DNA from: Scedosporium boydii
Lineage: Eukaryota; Ascomycota; Sordariomycetes; Microascales; Microascaceae
Direction: 5' to 3'
Assembly (NCBI GenBank): GCA_002221725.1
Contig: NJFT01000003.1
Coordinates: forward strand, 62,001 to 126,000
DNA: 64,000 nt
The notes below the pieces were generated by a model, which saw only the letters and a program-made list of their open reading frames with translations, made no database searches and was not told the origin of the DNA. Both the position numbers and the translations under genes were made by a program. Numbering within the stretch: the stretch's first letter is position 1; every line of letters starts with the position of its first letter. This document shows, piece by piece, positions 11,685-24,106 of this stretch.

Positions 11685-14328
11685 CGTTCTGAGGTTGTGA
11701 AGGGGAAGTTTGTCGATTCTCCGCCACCCCAGAAAACCGGCGTCCGTGGCAATAGTGAGTGAGGGGAATAAAATAAATAACAAGGGGTCTGAGTGGTCCA
11801 CAATTAGGCACGGCTAGCGCAGTCCCCCACAACTGTAAGCCCAAAACTGGCGCCGATGTCTTCTTCTGTTAAGAGTCTCGTTCCGATTTCTTGAGGTCAC
11901 GACACAAGAGTGGAAGGGGAGAAGAGAAACGGGAAATGATCAAACCTAATGGGCAGACACTGTACGGTGTCGAGCCAGGTAATTGAGCCAGAATCTCGGC
12001 GGCTTTTGGATCAATTCCAAGGATCGATGACGATGCTCCCCTGTCGTGATTCGTTAGATTCCCCAGTGCAATGGACCGCAATGTCGCAGCCGAGAGAGAT
12101 GCGGGATGGTCAGTGGAGTGGGTTCGTTTTTCCAATCAGGGGACCTTTTCCCCAGTGTCCCCAACTAGTGTATAAAAGCAAGAACTTGGACGTCGTGGTT
12201 GGACAGACGGGAAAATGCAATGCAATGTGAAACGGGGAAGGGCTAGCGCCAGAGGAGCAGTCAACCACTCCCGTGACCTGGGGCTTACCAAGTGCAGGAA
12301 AGCAGGAGCTCTATCTTCAATGTCTCTTCTTCATGACAACTCCGATATTCGCAGGTCCCCAGGTGATAGCAGGCGAACCAGCTGTGTTTGGTATGGTGCC
12401 AAACGAATGAATGGAACGCACTTCGTGGGGAGGCAATATGAAAAATCAAAGGCAATTCATATTACAATAGGAGGAAAGAGCGGGAGAAAGTGAGGAAGGA
12501 TTAGCTGCAGCACTCAAGAGGGTGCTAAACTAGGCTGTGGGATAGTCAATGTTGTTTTGATCTTTGAACACAGCCAGGCCGGGGTTTGATAGAATTAAAC
12601 TTGGAAACAATGAGTGGGGAAGCGGGGAAGACAACTTGAATGAGGGGATCCAAGATGAGATGAAAAAGGGCAGGACAGGCAAGAGTTTGAAGGAGGACCA
12701 GGATCAGGGGGGAACAGTGTGATAAAGAGGTCGATTGATACGAGTCTGTTTTATCAGACGACGGACAATGGGTGGTGTATTGTATTGTATTGCGGAAGTC
12801 CACTCGAAGCTTGCTGGAGTAAAGGTCATTGGAAGCTCGGGAGAAGTATGATGTCCTTTATTACTTCCCTCTTCGTAAGCCGATTCAAAATGTTTGGGGT
12901 AGAGTAGCTCTTTCCCAGAATTCACATCACAATTGAACTCGTTGCTCCTCGCCCTGGCAAGGGAAGCTACGAAGTACAATTGTCAAGATCGCCGTTGTAG
13001 GTAAGCCAGGAACGAGGAAGGCGTCACCCACTTCGAGATGAGGCAGGTGCAGTCCGTTGGATGTCAACGAGTGCATTCGCCTGGAAGGTGAGGCCGGTAA
13101 GACAAGTACGACATCTGCAAATCAATCTTCAATGGTTTCGTCACCAGAGCTCGGGTACGGTTTCCCAATTGAACCACGCACGCGCTGTATGAGACATCTT
13201 TTCTTTTCCGCAGAAACATCATTACGATTTTGTATTGTACTCTGGGGGATCCGTGACAGAGGCATCTTCGTCACATTCCATACCACCGTGACGCCTATCT
13301 GCCCTCTCGGACAGCCCGCTAAAGCCTGTGTCCAAAGGCAGATCATCCCCTGCGCATGCTTTGGATGGCTATTTGAGATTATACCCCTCACTCTCTTTCA
13401 TGCTAAATTTGGCGTCGAGTGTAGGATCAGGTATGATTACTGTGGATGGTAGGGTGGCTTAGGTCTCTCGCATCAGTCAGTCAAAGCAAAGCGTCTATCC
13501 ATATGCTGAGAATCGTGTTTCATAGGAACTTAAATATCTGCTTAATCTCCAGACCAAGCGGCAAGCTTCTTACTCGTCCCTAAAGAGATACACGCGCGCC
13601 AGAACTGGTAAAATGCGTATTGATATATATAATAGGAACCCAATGCAATGAACACAAACGAAGGGCCGAGTACTATAGATGAAAACCCCGTCCCCTTTTA
13701 CTCTCTCACTTCGCCGTTACTGACCCAAGTCTCCCACCTCCGCTACCTCCCACCCCCAATCCTTCCCGGTCCAGCTCTCCTCTCTCCGTTTTTGGAATAC
13801 CTCCTCGTTGCCGAGTACCCATCGACCGTCTCATTTGAGGTTTCGAAGAAAAGCATTTGACATGATCGAGTTGCGAAACGGGACGGGCAGAGGAGTGCAG
13901 TTCAACCAAGTACCAAGAACCGAGGCCGAAACCTTGAACCAAGGAGCAAATGAAAACTCCAGGAACCCCATGTAATGAATCGAGAAAAGCCAAGAAGATG
14001 AACGCAATGTAAGAGAAGCCACTAAGATAGGGGAAAAAAAAAGAGAAAAAAAAGCTATGTGGAAAGACTTTGGACAAAAAGAAATGGCAAAAACGGCTTC
14101 AGAACAAAAGGACAATGCAAATCGTGCCAGTTTTTAGTTGTTTTCGATAATGCAAACCTCCTCTTTTTTACCTCTCCCTTTCGTGTATGCGCCGTCGTCT
14201 CCCAATCTTGCAGGGCTATTATATTACCTTCCACACCCTCAAATACAAGACGTACACTTCGGCTTCGGACAAGGTACTCGCACAGTTCACCTAGTTGGTC
14301 TAATATCCCAAAGCTCCGTACAACTTTT
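11685..14328. other. Intergenic: F-box promoter and glycogen synthase 3' flank
   Basis: No convincing gene. An 88-codon minus-strand frame (12135-11869) just upstream of the F-box start has fairly coding-like composition and could be an upstream exon or uORF, but I cannot connect it by a good splice. A 131-codon plus-strand frame at 13057-13452 matches nothing I know. One TACGAAGTA motif lies at 12968-12976. Confidence 0.55.
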
Positions 14329-16812
14329 CTATTCTCCGTTCTCTGCGTCGACGGCCTTCGGCGTGTCGATCGGGCTCGCAGGACCCGAGGGCTTCGGTCG
14401 GACGGCAACGCTCCATTCGTAGTCATCATCGTGGTCATCCCTGGAAAGGGTGTTAGTGAGACTATTTGGCGGTACGAATAATGGTTCGGCCTTAACAAGG
14501 TTGGCCTCTTTAGGAGGGGGGACCTCGTACTGGAGCTTCCAGGCAATGTAATCCTCAGTGCTCAACCCCTCCTTGCCCTCTTGAAGACTGGCAAAGTCCC
14601 CAGGGGTCATCGTACCCTTCCGAGCACCGGGCGATCCGGGAACCGAGAACGGACGGCCAATCTTCTGCTTGACGCCGGGGACCCAGTCCCAGAGGGTGTC
14701 GTCTTCGGGGAACTCGTCGGGGTACGCGCGCCTGAGGGCGAGCTGACGGGCCTTGCTGTACTCGAGCCCCATCCTCCTCCAATCGAGGAGGTCGCTGAGC
14801 CTCTCGGTGCGGTTCCTCTGGTTGATGCGCTCGCGGCGGGTCTTGAGGCAGTACTCGAACATGAAGTCCGTCATCTGGTTGACGGAATCGTCGACGCCCT
14901 TCATGCGGCGATCGACGATAAAGATGCCGTATTCGGGACCGCAGTCGAGGAGCTCCTCCATGTAGCAACCGAAGCCGGAGAGGTTGGTTGTGATGCTGGG
15001 CACGCCCATGACGGTACACTCGGCTGGGGTGTAACCCCAAGGCTCGTAGTAGGACGGGAAGACGCCCATGTGGGTGCCGCGGACGAACTCGTCGTAATCG
15101 AGGGGCAGGACGGGGTTGGAGGAGTTGAGGAATTCGGGGTGGAACACCACCTTGACCCGGTCGGAGCGGTCGTTGAAGAGCCTGACGCGGCGGAGCTGGT
15201 TGAGGATGGGGTCCTCGTGATCATTGACCATGTTGTGGGTGACGATGGGAGGGAGGTTGTGACGCTTCATGCTGTACAGGCGCCTTCGGAGGTCAACCTT
15301 TTCTTGATTGGAGAGGAGATCCTTCTCCTCGGGTAGGGAATCTCCTTCTTGCCATCGCAGGGCTCGCTCGTAGAGACGCTTGCCAATGTTGCGCTCTATA
15401 ACGCTGACAGCGTCCCGTAGAGACTTGATGACGGCTTGGCCCTTGAGCGACTCGGCGGTGAGATGCGTCGTCTGGGCGGGCATGATGATGAAGGCGACCA
15501 CTGTGACGGTGCTTCCGGCGGACTTTAGGCGGTGGTTGAGGCGGGCCAAAGACTCGATGAACATGTCGACGCCCTTGTTCCGGAACTCGTAACGGCCGGC
15601 GGTGAAGAAGTAGAGGGTGTTGTCGAGGTCAAAGTCGAGATGGCCGTAGAAGTGGCCTCGGACAAAGTCATGAATCTTTTCCTTAGAAGCCTGATGGAGG
15701 TTCTGGAACTCGTGGGCGGCGGCGAACTTGGTGACGTTGAGGCCGTTGGGCAGCACACCGTCGGGCTTCCGCTTGAGCAGGTGCTCACTCTCGTAGGCCG
15801 TGATGTGGGAAACGGTGGTGAAGACGTCGCACGAATGCGCCGATGCCCTCTCGATGCAGTAGCGGTGGTAGATACCGCGCTTGCCCGCCTCGTGGTCGAC
15901 ATCGAACCACTGGAGGTGATTATAAAAGTCGGCGGAACCGGCGCAAAGGTAGCGACCGAGAATGGTTGCGTGGGTGGTGAAGACTGTGGTGACATCAATT
16001 TTTCGCTTCTTGCACAAGGGCAGGGCAACGCCGGCAAGCCACTCGTGGAAGTGGGCGATAACAGCCTTCTTCTTTTCGTGACACACAAACTCGCCGAGGA
16101 ACCAAGCCACGAGATATCCGAAGACGATTGCTTCGTTGGTCTCATGGTCATCGGGAGGAGAAGGAATCCCAGCACTGTTCCAGAGATCGCTCTTCCACTC
16201 GTTCAGCCACTGGTAACCGGTCGAAGTGTCGATCAGAATTACGCGGGGAGCTCCCTCCACGAGCCAACGACCGTAGACGAGGTGCACGCCACGTTCTCTC
16301 ATGGAATCTAAAGTGGCCTTGATCTCGGGGTTCGTAGGTTCCATCTCTTCAACCTCGACGGCGGCCTAATGCAAGAGAAAGAGAAGGAAAAAAAATTCAT
16401 GTGTTAGTAGTCAATGTTGCCTACAGCGAAAGCTTCACGATTTGCGCTTAGCTAGAAGCTCTACAATCGACTTACAGATCGCTTGTTCCAAGGGCCAATT
16501 AACGTATATCGGTCTCCATATTCGAGAGTGGTAACGGGAGCCTTGGACTTGATGACGGAGTAGATACCGCCCACTGTAATTGATCGCCATTGTCAGCACT
16601 TCTATTTTGCTCGTTAGGCTTGGGTAGGATGTTGCAAGACTGCGCGCAGCGAAGGGTGACTGAGTGCAGGAGCAGTTTCGGATAGCTCCGAGAGCTCCAC
16701 AGAGTTACCTACCTCGGTTTGCCACTTCGGTGGAAACCTCGAAAAGGAGGTGATTGAGCATATCCCGAGTCGTGTCGCCACGAACGGAATTTTGGTGAGT
16801 CGGAGACGACAT
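14329..16812 (-). CDS. GSY1: Glycogen synthase (GT3 family)
   Basis: Cytosolic enzyme that adds glucose from UDP-glucose to the non-reducing ends of glycogen. Three exons: 16812-16713, 16573-16476 and 16365-14329, with phases matching, 744 residues. The N-terminus has [20 protein letters not shown], the classic GT3 start, split by intron 1; its Lys sits in the UDP-glucose pocket. Downstream are the GT3 signatures [19 protein letters not shown] [34 protein letters not shown], the [20 protein letters not shown] block, and [14 protein letters not shown] with the E-x7-E catalytic pair. The C-terminal tail carries several Ser/Thr-Pro sites (SVPGSPG, GTMTPGD, ASPIDTP), the kind of region where fungal glycogen synthase is phosphorylated. 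Length is slightly above the usual ~700 residues. Long open frames on the opposite strand (14581-15336, 15532-16311) are codon-bias shadows. Confidence 0.97.
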
Positions 16813-16899
16813 GGTGATGGATTCGAAAGGGTTTCTTGTTGTCTTGGTCCCTTGAGGTGTGGTGGTAACGAGGATGGGTGATAGATAAGAAACGGGACG

Positions 16900-17275
16900 A
16901 GGGGTGTCGAGCAGGGGGGAGGGATTGGCCCGATACGATGTGATGCGATGGAAATAGGATGGACTGGAATTAAAATAGATATTAACAATCTGAATTCTTT
17001 TTCCTTGGAGGGCTCGATTCGCCTTGAAGAACAGGTGATCTAGGTTCGAGGAAAGCGGAGAGAAAAGAAGCTCAGGTCAGTTTAAGAGTGCGTGAGGGCT
17101 TGACTGATGAGTGCCAAACATGGTCGCATTCGACTGACGTCAATGTGCTCGAGGGGAGGATGGGTTGATTGAGCGGATTGAGTGGTCGGATAAAGAGAGC
17201 ACGAGCTGTGCGGCAGACAGGGGACGTGGCGTGGATTGGAGGATCGGAGGGGAACTGGAATTGGAATTGGAGGGG
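16900..17275. promoter_or_regulatory. Cluster of AGGGG/CCCCT stress-element-like sites upstream of glycogen synthase
   Basis: AGGGG occurs at 16900-16904, 16913-16917, 17248-17252 and 17271-17275, within about 90-465 bp upstream of the start codon at 16812. The stress response element core is CCCCT/AGGGG, and fungal glycogen synthase genes are known to respond to heat and stress. The link here is inference. The pentamer is common and the region is purine-rich, so some sites may be incidental. Confidence 0.35.
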
Positions 17276-18644
17276 GATTGGATGGACCGGGCCAGGCCAG
17301 CCAGGGAAGGAAGAGCCCGATTGTGAGAATGGAGCAGGAGCTTGGAATTGACTGATGCTTGGGGTATACGAAGCACGAAGTACTCACCTCCAATTGGCTT
17401 ATGGGGAGCTCTGGATGACGGAAGTGGGTCGAGGTCAAGGTCAAAGATGTCCAGACAGGTCAAGGATGCACAGAACCAGGGACAGGACAGGATGGGACAG
17501 GATAGAACAGACACAATGGACGAGAGATAGAGGAGGGTTCAAAAGAAGAAGAGAAAAATAAACAGAAGAAAACGCAACAATGGGTCCCAGGAAAGAATGA
17601 GACAAATGACGCGATGCAAGAATGGCAGCAACAGAGATGCAATGCACAGGGAACAAGCACAATGCTTTTCTTGGTGGGGGTGGCTGGAAGAAGCACAAAA
17701 ACCTAGAAAAACAAAATAGGGGAGCAACCGGACTGGCTTTTATTGCTGATGCAGGACAAGCTCAAGAAAGAAAAGCTCTAATCGTTCCTAGTCGGGTTAG
17801 GAATAGATTGGGTGGCGAGAGGTGACACGGGATTAGAGAGAGGGTAAGAGAGGGTGAAGGAAGGGAGGGAGGGAGAGAGGTACGGAGGAAACAGGACAAA
17901 CGAAGGGCAACAAGAGGAGGAGAGCAATTCGTTGGGAGGAATTGGGTGGAGAGCAGGTGATGGAGGCATCCACGATCAGATATAGTTTTATACGTCCGAC
18001 TTAGGAGCTAGGCAAGGTAGGCAAGGTCCCCTCCTCATAGTATCATCACGATAGGATCTGGCTCAAGCCCAGGCTCTGGGTCAGGTTGAGGACGGCGTCT
18101 AGGACCGGAAGTTTACTTTGCCTAGCCGACCGAAGCTATTCCTTTGGTCGCACCATCAGCCTGGGTGAGAAAGCGACGAGGAGGTGGAAAACTGCGGGCA
18201 GAGCAGGGGTGTGCCGTGCCAATTGAGACATTTGCTTTTATCATGGTTCAGAACCTCAAGCTATGAGAAGGTATAGCTACTTCTACTTTCGTCTTTTCCA
18301 TTGCTCGAAGTCTCGTACACTTTTCGCATGAGAACCACTGCGCAATCGGTCGTGGTGGTGCGATTCAAAGCCAGGGTACGCGAGGTGGGCTGGCTTGTAT
18401 CAGTACCACATCCTTGCGCAATGATTAGCAGAAACACGCAGTAACGGTCAGGGGTACAAGGCCTGGGTGGATTTGGCCGGGCCTAATTGGACGGCACGGA
18501 CTTCGTAAGGCGGTGGCAAGGCCTGTAAACAAAATCGAATGCCAGGAATTTCCACCAGGCCATGAAGCACGGTGATGACGCAAGATAGCAGGCAATCACA
18601 TTGATAACAATACCAGTTATGCATAACAAGAGCACGGCTCCTAG

Positions 18645-18660
18645 TACTTCGTACGAAGTA
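18645..18660. repeat. 16-bp perfect palindrome made of two overlapping TACGAAGTA motifs
   Basis: TACTTCGTACGAAGTA combines the motif and its reverse complement. It is the densest example of a 9-mer that recurs through the non-coding DNA of this window (see findings). Confidence 0.85.
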
Positions 18661-18981
18661 GTTTACTTTTGCGGTCAGACTTGCAGAAGGCCAAGGCAGA
18701 GCTTCGGATTTGCGCTTTGTTCAACAGAACGATGAGTATAAACGGGATGAATGGGTTCATTCACGATGGCCTCAAATCCGGGTATGTCTTTGTACTCAGT
18801 ACTGTTTCTGCTAAGCATTGCTAAACCCTGCTCAACAGACTCGGCTCCAAAGAGAAGAGAAAGCCATGTGCTCTTTCTCGTCCAGGACTGGATTACTTGG
18901 AGTACTCGGAGCCAAACAGGCTGCTCTTGCCAATTGATCTGTCCCAGTACTGATCAACCAACTGATCTTTTGCCGACCCTG

Positions 18982-20057
18982 TACTTCGTACTTGACCCAA
19001 GCGCCCAGAACCAGAGAAGGTGCGAATTGGTGCAAATTGATTGATCAATTGACATTGAAAATTTCACATCAGCCACATGCAACGCTTGCTTGTGAAGGAG
19101 CTGCATTCCGCGATGACAAGATCAACGATGCGTCACACTTTGCATGCATCAACTCGAATTGGATCGTGCATGCATAGAAACAGCTCCTGTTGAGCCCCAA
19201 CCGCCGAGTAGTTTTAATAGCAATGAATAAGCTCACTCTCAAGGATTTGATCCCAACCTACTGAGGTATGGGAGTAACGGTACAAGTTTAACATTGAGCA
19301 TGTTAGTGGCGATTTAAGCGTTTCGTACCTGCGCTCTTTCCTTCATGTGTGGTTACTAGAGCCTTTTGGAGCTAGCTTAGCATGACAATGGAGCTCTTAG
19401 CGTCTTCGATAGACGATGTTACAAAGTATTATTGATCGAGATCAATCATCGACGCTGCTGATGAAGGTCAATGTTAGCAGCACTTTCCTCGATCAGTTTG
19501 TCTTTGTCATCGATCGTGGTCATCGACCTCACTTTAGCGCATCAATCAATGGATGGGCCGAATATCTGGTGGTGATGGTCAAGCCGTGGTTTCTCAACTC
19601 TTCGAGTCGATTTGTCACAAAAATTGCCATTCGGCAAGCACAATTGAACGAGTGCACCAGGACCGCACCATGCGCCAAAGGAGGGTCCAGTCTGAGTACG
19701 AAGTATTGCCAATCCAGACAGAATGCAACCAACCACCACGACATGATTTAGTCTTTTGCGACATGATGTGGGGGAAGACTTTTTCCCCCCTTCGTTTTCT
19801 GGGACATCTTTTGACATGGCATCACATTCGCCTCTCTTTGCCGGTCCTACCACCATACGCCCGTTTTGTAATTCCCAACAAAAAGAGAAAAGCGAGAAAA
19901 ATTGGCCGAGATGCGGATGCGGATACTAATCGCGGACAAATCCTTTAGGAGGCTTGCCCAGCTACACCTGCTTTTTTAAGCGGTCTTGATATTAGCCTTA
20001 GTCTTCTCAACACGAGGGGGGGACGAAGGAAATATTTCCCGTCTTTCCTACGAAGTA
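18982..20057. repeat. Dispersed TACGAAGTA motifs (cluster)
   Basis: Copies lie at 18982-18990 (as TACTTCGTA), 19697-19705 and 20049-20057. Other copies or the GG variant occur at 12968, 30941, 47516, 50321, 53752, 53892, 58837 and 58946. All are intergenic or intronic. Confidence 0.8.
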
Positions 20058-21445
20058 CGTGCCAATCCCCTTCCGAGGTCGCCCTCCGAACCGTGCCGGC
20101 GTCACCGAAGCCTAGGACTTCGGCGGTCATTCTGCCGGACACGGTAGAGGCGCTGAGTCTATCGATTACAGGTAAATAGGAGAGGCGCTGGAGCAACTCC
20201 CATTTTCCCATCCATGCTATATCGAGCCGAGGACGAAATCAGACATTAGTATGTGTATCCGTACGAATAGCGAAGTTTTCAATCCAATATGGGAGTCGAA
20301 TCAAAGCGAGCTCGTCTTTCGTTTCTTGTTAGTCGGTAGAGGGCTATCACACAAGGCGACTTTATCAAGAGCTGCCTGAAATGGAGCACTGAGATTTCTG
20401 TAGCTTTTCCCCATTTTTAGATACCACGACAAAGACATCAATTGATACTGGATCAAACGGAAGCCTTGCGCTTTGCCTCTGCTTGTTCCACAATAGCAAA
20501 AGAGCTCGTCATCGTCATCACGCCCTGGCCCGACCTTGCCCAGTGGCAGGGATTCATTTAGATCTCGCAATATCATTTAGTCAATGGTTAACAATACATT
20601 AATCCACAGTATCTTTGTACGAGGTTACGAGGTTACCAGGTGATGGCGGTCGTCGTGGGAACTGGCATCACTGCCGCCGCATTCGGGTGGCTGCTTTGTT
20701 TCAAGAACAATGCGAGACAGTCTGGAAAAAATTCTGCCAGGCTCGGGCCCCGAGAACCTACGACACACCATCCCGCTCCCTACACTGGGTCCTTGATGGA
20801 GATCTTGATTCGATGCAGGCGAAGATCCTTACTGCAACTCGCCAACGGGTGCCAAGCCTAACTAGCTCTCGACGAAAGGTTGAGAGGCTTCTTTTTCTCC
20901 GACTTTCTCACCAGGTGAAGATAGATCTGCGGCGGTTGCAGAATCTGTGTGAGCCACGCTACGGTCGTTGCAAGCTGCAGACGATGGTGAGACCAGCACC
21001 CTGCTGTGTTCTGCTGTGTCTAGGTAGATGCCAAGCCATCTCGCTAATGCGGCATCGTAAGTAAGTACTTTGCCAGTGCCCTATTACTAGGAGTCATGAC
21101 GACGAAGACGTTGGAAATCTTTTTCTACAATCGAATTTCAAAGGCCAAGTGAAGCTATAATTCTGTTTCTCCTCTCTTTCTTCCACACCACCCGTGTATC
21201 CCTTCAATAAAGGATACACTTCAGAGTGCCCCTAGGCGCCAAATCAAAGACACAAGTTGGAGACATGGACCTTTGTTTCCTGTTTCACTTACATTCCAGT
21301 GTCCTTTGAGTGCGGCAGTGGCTGTGGTTGCTATAGACTACAAAGTAACGATGACGGTGGGTTGTCTCCCAAGGACCAGACTCTGCGCGGAACACAGAAG
21401 ATCTAGGCATCATTCGCGACACCAGGTTCCTGGATTTGCAGTTGC

Positions 21446-21465
21446 TTTTTTTTTTTTTTTTTTTT
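21446..21465. repeat. 20-nt poly-T tract
   Basis: A homopolymer run in non-coding DNA. It could be a nucleosome-excluding tract or the trace of a retroposed poly-A tail, but no coding relic is seen next to it. Confidence 0.9.
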
Positions 21466-22663
21466 CGAAGCACGCGCTCGTGGTCACATCTATGGAAGAT
21501 GGGTTCGAGTTGGGCGCCCACGACTTTTTCGGATCTTACCGGTCGTGGAGTCTCTCTTGCGCCGCAAGCTGGAATACAATCACCCTTGTAGTTTGAACCT
21601 CTACACTGAATTCTCTCATCCTACTAGACATCCCAGGAAGCTGGGAAACTGAGATAAAGTTAGACAGCGCCATTTTCGCCGAGTTTATATGAGCCCTCGG
21701 CATGAGCTTAACCCCATCGTGGCTCCACTAATAGCTCACTTAACCAGCTGCGAAGCCCATAGCTAGCAGGAAATGATAGGAACAGGAAAGATCGGTAGAT
21801 TTTCCATTCATACCATACTATTTTTGCCTGTCCCTGGTACTATATGATCATAGTGGATACACGATGTGGATGCCTGTTCTCAGCGAATGTCTCAGCCCCG
21901 GAGAGCCGCAAAGAGAGTCCGGCGCTAATTCCATCGTCCTATATTTCCATCTGAACTCTTATTATCGTGCGACCTTACTCTCTTCACATTTCGCGCCTGA
22001 GAAAGGCCCCCTCGCGACCACGTCGGTGGATGGATGCAAGAGAAGGAAGCAGAGTGGAAGAAGACAGAAAGGTAAAAAAGACCTTTGAGAGGACAGGACC
22101 AAGCGCTCCGAGTTGGCTCAACTGGAACCTGCCAACCTGACATTCATCTACGTCACCGCGTCTCATCGCTTTCTTTTCCCCGTTTCTTCTCTTCTTCTTT
22201 ACCTTCCCTCCTTTAGCCCTTCTCAGCCTCAGTGACGGTGCTGTTTCTTTAACAACAATGGAACGTTTTGGGTCTTGGGTGGCCTTGATGGCGCCCACCA
22301 CGATTAACAATGCTGGCCTTTTCACAAAGGGCTCAATGAAGGAGGAGGGATTGTTGAAACGGGAGGACAACAAGGCGTGCCATTGTTCTTGGGCCCTGTC
22401 GCCGTCTTTTATGAGAGGCGAGTGAAAGCTATTCATGGGAGGGGATATCGGCTGCTTGATGGTAGGCATCCTCATCCTCGGACAATATAAGATGAGGAGA
22501 CATATCGATCCCGATGGTTGTTGCGATTCACTGCAAACTACATTGAGGAAAAATAACGAAGCAAAGCCAAAGGCAATCTGACGATAGTTTCCTTCTCCCG
22601 AGCAAGTTCACGTTTTTCAAAAACAAGTCTCCCGATCAACTCCTCGAAGGAGCTCTAGCTACC

Positions 22664-23665
22664 ATGGCTCACCGCCGCAACATCAACGGCAATTTCACCA
22701 ACGACAACGTTTTCCAGAGAGGCAATGGACGACATCATTACAACAACGGCGACAACCAGCCCGTAAGAGGTAAAAGGAGACCCCGCGGCCCCGCTGGCGA
22801 GGGACAACACCGCGGACGGAACCACACAGGCAGAGTCGTGCCTCACCCTCACAACACCGACGGTCGCTATCGTAACGGCCCACACCGGAACCCTGGGAAC
22901 CGTCCTCCCAGGCGCCGACACGGGAATCATGTCCTTCCCTCACATCAAGGCGGATACTTTGCGCCGCCGGTTGTTGGGGGTCGGCAAATTCAGCCTCAAA
23001 GGAATCAAGTGGGCCCATTCCCAGTTGCATCGGGGGCTCTTCCAGCGCATAATAACACTCACTTTGGAGGGCGACCGCAGAACCGCGCCAACAGCCATGT
23101 CGCTGGCCGACCCGGCCCTAATCCCGCGATGATCCCCAACCCGTCTGATTTCGACAACTTCATCGAGTTCCTCGCAGCAATCACATCGACCATCCCCGAC
23201 TTCAACGCCCTCTTCCAAGTCCCCAACGCCGAAGCCCTCATCGCCGAGGTCTATCCCCCCATCGACGCGGACGGCGACGTGTCTATGCACGCCTATAACT
23301 GCCACTGCTGCGCTCATCGCCCAATGGTCAACGATGCACTCCACGCACTCACGTGGACACATTTCATCTGGAGTCGTCTCTGGTCGGAACCGGTTGCGCG
23401 GAAGATACTTGGCAAGGCTATCAATCGGGGCATGGCGCAGTGGTGCGATAACCGGGCTAGGGACAAGAGGCGGACGAGGTGCGCCTTGCTTGATGAGGAG
23501 CTGGACCAACTGGAGGGGTTATATCAAGAGCGCCTGGCTATGCGGGAGCGCATGGGACGATCTTGTTCGAATCATGGGAATATCCGTGGTCGTTTTGTGG
23601 AGGAGGTTGTGAGTGATGAGGAGAACTATTGGGATGCAGATGGGGATGAGTATATGATCTTGTGA
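22664..23665 (+). CDS. Hypothetical Arg/Asn/Gly-rich protein
   Basis: I do not recognise this 333-residue single-exon product. The start codon has a good context (CTACCATGGC). Residues 1-155 are strongly basic and low-complexity, rich in Arg, Asn, Gly, His and Pro, with RGKRRPRGPAGEG- and NRPPRRRHGNH-like runs resembling disordered RNA-binding RG regions. A folded-looking C-terminal half follows: a hydrophobic helix (FIEFLAAITSTIPDFNALF), a His/Cys cluster YNCHCCAHRP around residue 216 that might bind metal, a Trp-rich segment (HALTWTHFIWSRLWSEPVA) and a long charged helix (LLDEELDQLEGLYQERLAMRER). It ends with an acidic tail. No neighbour suggests a function. RNA association is inference from composition only. 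It could be lineage-specific. Confidence 0.75.
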   Translation: MAHRRNINGNFTNDNVFQRGNGRHHYNNGDNQPVRGKRRPRGPAGEGQHRGRNHTGRVVPHPHNTDGRYRNGPHRNPGNRPPRRRHGNHVLPSHQGGYFAPPVVGGRQIQPQRNQVGPFPVASGALPAHNNTHFGGRPQNRANSHVAGRPGPNPAMIPNPSDFDNFIEFLAAITSTIPDFNALFQVPNAEALIAEVYPPIDADGDVSMHAYNCHCCAHRPMVNDALHALTWTHFIWSRLWSEPVARKILGKAINRGMAQWCDNRARDKRRTRCALLDEELDQLEGLYQERLAMRERMGRSCSNHGNIRGRFVEEVVSDEENYWDADGDEYMIL

Positions 23666-24106
23666 AGCAGTTTTTTTGAAAGCAACTCTGATATTTGGTC
23701 TTGATATCGGGAAGAGGGAGTTTCCTGCAGTGTTGGATCATTTCTGGAGATAGTTTGCTATTTTTCTTGGTCTTTATTGTTTGCATATAGATTTTGCATA
23801 TCTAGAGCTAGGGCTAGAGATATCTTTTATCTTCTCATGGTATAGATATAATACTCTAAGATGGAATAAACCGTGATACCCAGATTTGAGTTCTCCAACC
23901 TAATAAGTCTTTTATATCCAGTTCACACACCAATCCAAGGAATAAGATAGCTAGAGAGCAATCATCCTCTCAAGAAGTATATTATCGTCGTTCAATAAAA
24001 GAAAAAAACCACCAGCTGAAAGAAATATCCCCGCTACCAAAATGCAATATACACAAAAACTCCCACATACAAACTCCAATCCCAACTTCCTCTTCACACC
24101 TCCCCT
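23666..24106. other. Convergent intergenic region
   Basis: AT-rich 3' flanks of the hypothetical gene (plus) and the HID1 gene (minus). No gene seen. Confidence 0.7.

Larger units (their letters stand above)
16813..22663. other. 5.8 kb gene-poor stretch with motif cluster
   Basis: The first kilobase is the glycogen synthase promoter and leader, with purine-rich tracts and GGACAG/GGACAGGAT tandem units around 17458-17515. From about 18.6 to 20.1 kb five copies of TACGAAGTA/TACTTCGTA cluster. A run of 20 T lies at 21446-21465. Small frames at 19945-20211 (minus), 20301-20576 (minus) and 20615-21064 (plus) have no recognisable domain. I see no transposase, integrase or reverse transcriptase motif and no long terminal repeat pair. 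Confidence 0.55.

Noticed and set aside
11869..12135. 88-codon minus-strand frame upstream of the F-box gene as its first exon
   Set aside because: No good donor/acceptor pair joins it in phase, and the F-box protein already has a plausible start. Kept only as a possible uORF.
14581..16311. Two long plus-strand frames (251 and 259 codons) opposite glycogen synthase
   Set aside because: Their composition (Val, Glu, Gly, Asp) is a reverse-complement shadow of the conserved minus-strand enzyme.
20640..20861. Plus-strand frame starting MMAVVVGTGITAAAFGW, reminiscent of the membrane N-terminus of Pam18/Mdj2 proteins
   Set aside because: No J domain or HPD motif follows in any frame, so the similarity is limited to a short hydrophobic stretch.
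21503..21530. GGTTCGAGTTGGGC as a tRNA T-arm
   Set aside because: No pairing acceptor, D or anticodon stem lies at the required distance.
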